Positions 63,875 to 64,000 of a stretch of DNA of 64,000 bases are shown piece by piece. Every line of letters begins with the position of its first letter. Position 1 is the first letter of the stretch. The notes beneath the pieces are model-generated. The model was not told the DNA's origin, made no database searches, and was given only the letters and a program-made list of their open reading frames with translations. The translations under genes and the position numbers were made by a program. Origin of the DNA: Delphinus delphis (taxonomy: Eukaryota > Chordata > Mammalia > Artiodactyla > Delphinidae); NCBI RefSeq assembly GCF_949987515.2, contig NC_082694.2:67082080-67146079 (forward strand), read 5' to 3'.

Positions 63875-63995
63875 AGAGGCACCATATATTCACCATTACT
63901 AATTCACCCCTGAGTCCTGGCCTTTTCTTTGTCTCTGCCTGAGACATGAGGAAACTAAGATAGAAAAGGCCTTTAAGCTATCACTCAGCAGAACC
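63875..63995. repeat. Local direct duplication, copy B
   Basis: AGAGGCACCATATATTCACC, 'TCCTGGCCTTTTCTTTGTCT' and 'GAGACATGAGGAAACTAAGA' align with copy A at 63271-63395. The block reaches the window edge, so its right end cannot be set. Confidence 0.6.
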
Positions 63996-64000
63996 CGACA

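Noticed and set aside
63562..63942. 126-residue plus-strand frame in GC-richer DNA
   Set aside because: It contains the perfect inverted repeat and part of the local duplication, overlaps two minus frames and shows no domain or splice support.

Overview
This window is vertebrate nuclear DNA, almost certainly from a whale or dolphin (Cetacea, most likely a toothed whale). The diagnosis rests on nine tRNA-derived SINEs of the CHR family found in cetaceans, hippos and ruminants. Five of them are the short, young, CpG-rich form that starts GGGCTTCCCTGGTGGCGCAG and ends near GCCCGCGTACCGC plus an A tail, which is typical of cetaceans. The 3' ends of artiodactyl/cetacean-type L1 elements at 10519, 23690 and 35328 agree with this. 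The species assignment comes from recognised repeat consensus, not from a database search.

I find no convincing host gene. No open reading frame has the domains, splice signals or codon character of a conserved protein, and I see no CpG island, RNA gene, CRISPR array or bacterial-type operon. The coding-like tracts I recognise are decayed transposon proteins: L2 reverse transcriptase (about 120-1490 and 3780-4895), L1 ORF2 (about 9720-16430, 23690-24687, 29409-30147, 31372-32065 and 57840-60965), and chance frames through SINEs and LTRs. The window is best read as intergenic or deep intronic sequence.

Layout. 0-9.5 kb: three L2 fragments, MIR SINEs and a MER5 transposon split by a long CHR SINE. 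9.7-16.4 kb: a decayed antisense L1 that has taken at least four later insertions (an L1 3' end, a CHR SINE, a MaLR-type LTR and a sense L1). 16.6-20.4 kb: an LTR with an internal degenerate tandem array, a clean MER1/Charlie transposon with 8-bp target duplications, MIRs and a young CHR SINE. 20.4-23.1 kb: mostly unique sequence. 23.1-32.2 kb: LTRs, a young antisense L1, an L1 with a 5' inversion, and an L1 that split a MIR. 30.7-34.0 kb also holds two diverged copies of an LTR-like repeat I cannot name. 34.4-42 kb: CHR SINEs, an L1 3' end with a perfect 15-bp duplication, a second large L2 and hAT-type transposons. 42-57 kb: largely unique sequence with scattered MIR/L2, a MER20 split by a CHR SINE, one more young CHR SINE and further LTRs. 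57.3-61 kb: a large L1 with a classic twin-priming inversion, fused at its 3' side to a truncated CHR SINE. 61-64 kb: mostly unique, with a local direct duplication and a perfect 17-bp inverted repeat.

The genes here do not cooperate in any pathway. What the sequence offers is a layered insertion record (nested elements, target duplications, inversions) that gives relative ages, plus a few hairpins and repeat-free blocks that could be tested for conservation. I do not see evidence for a new biological system.
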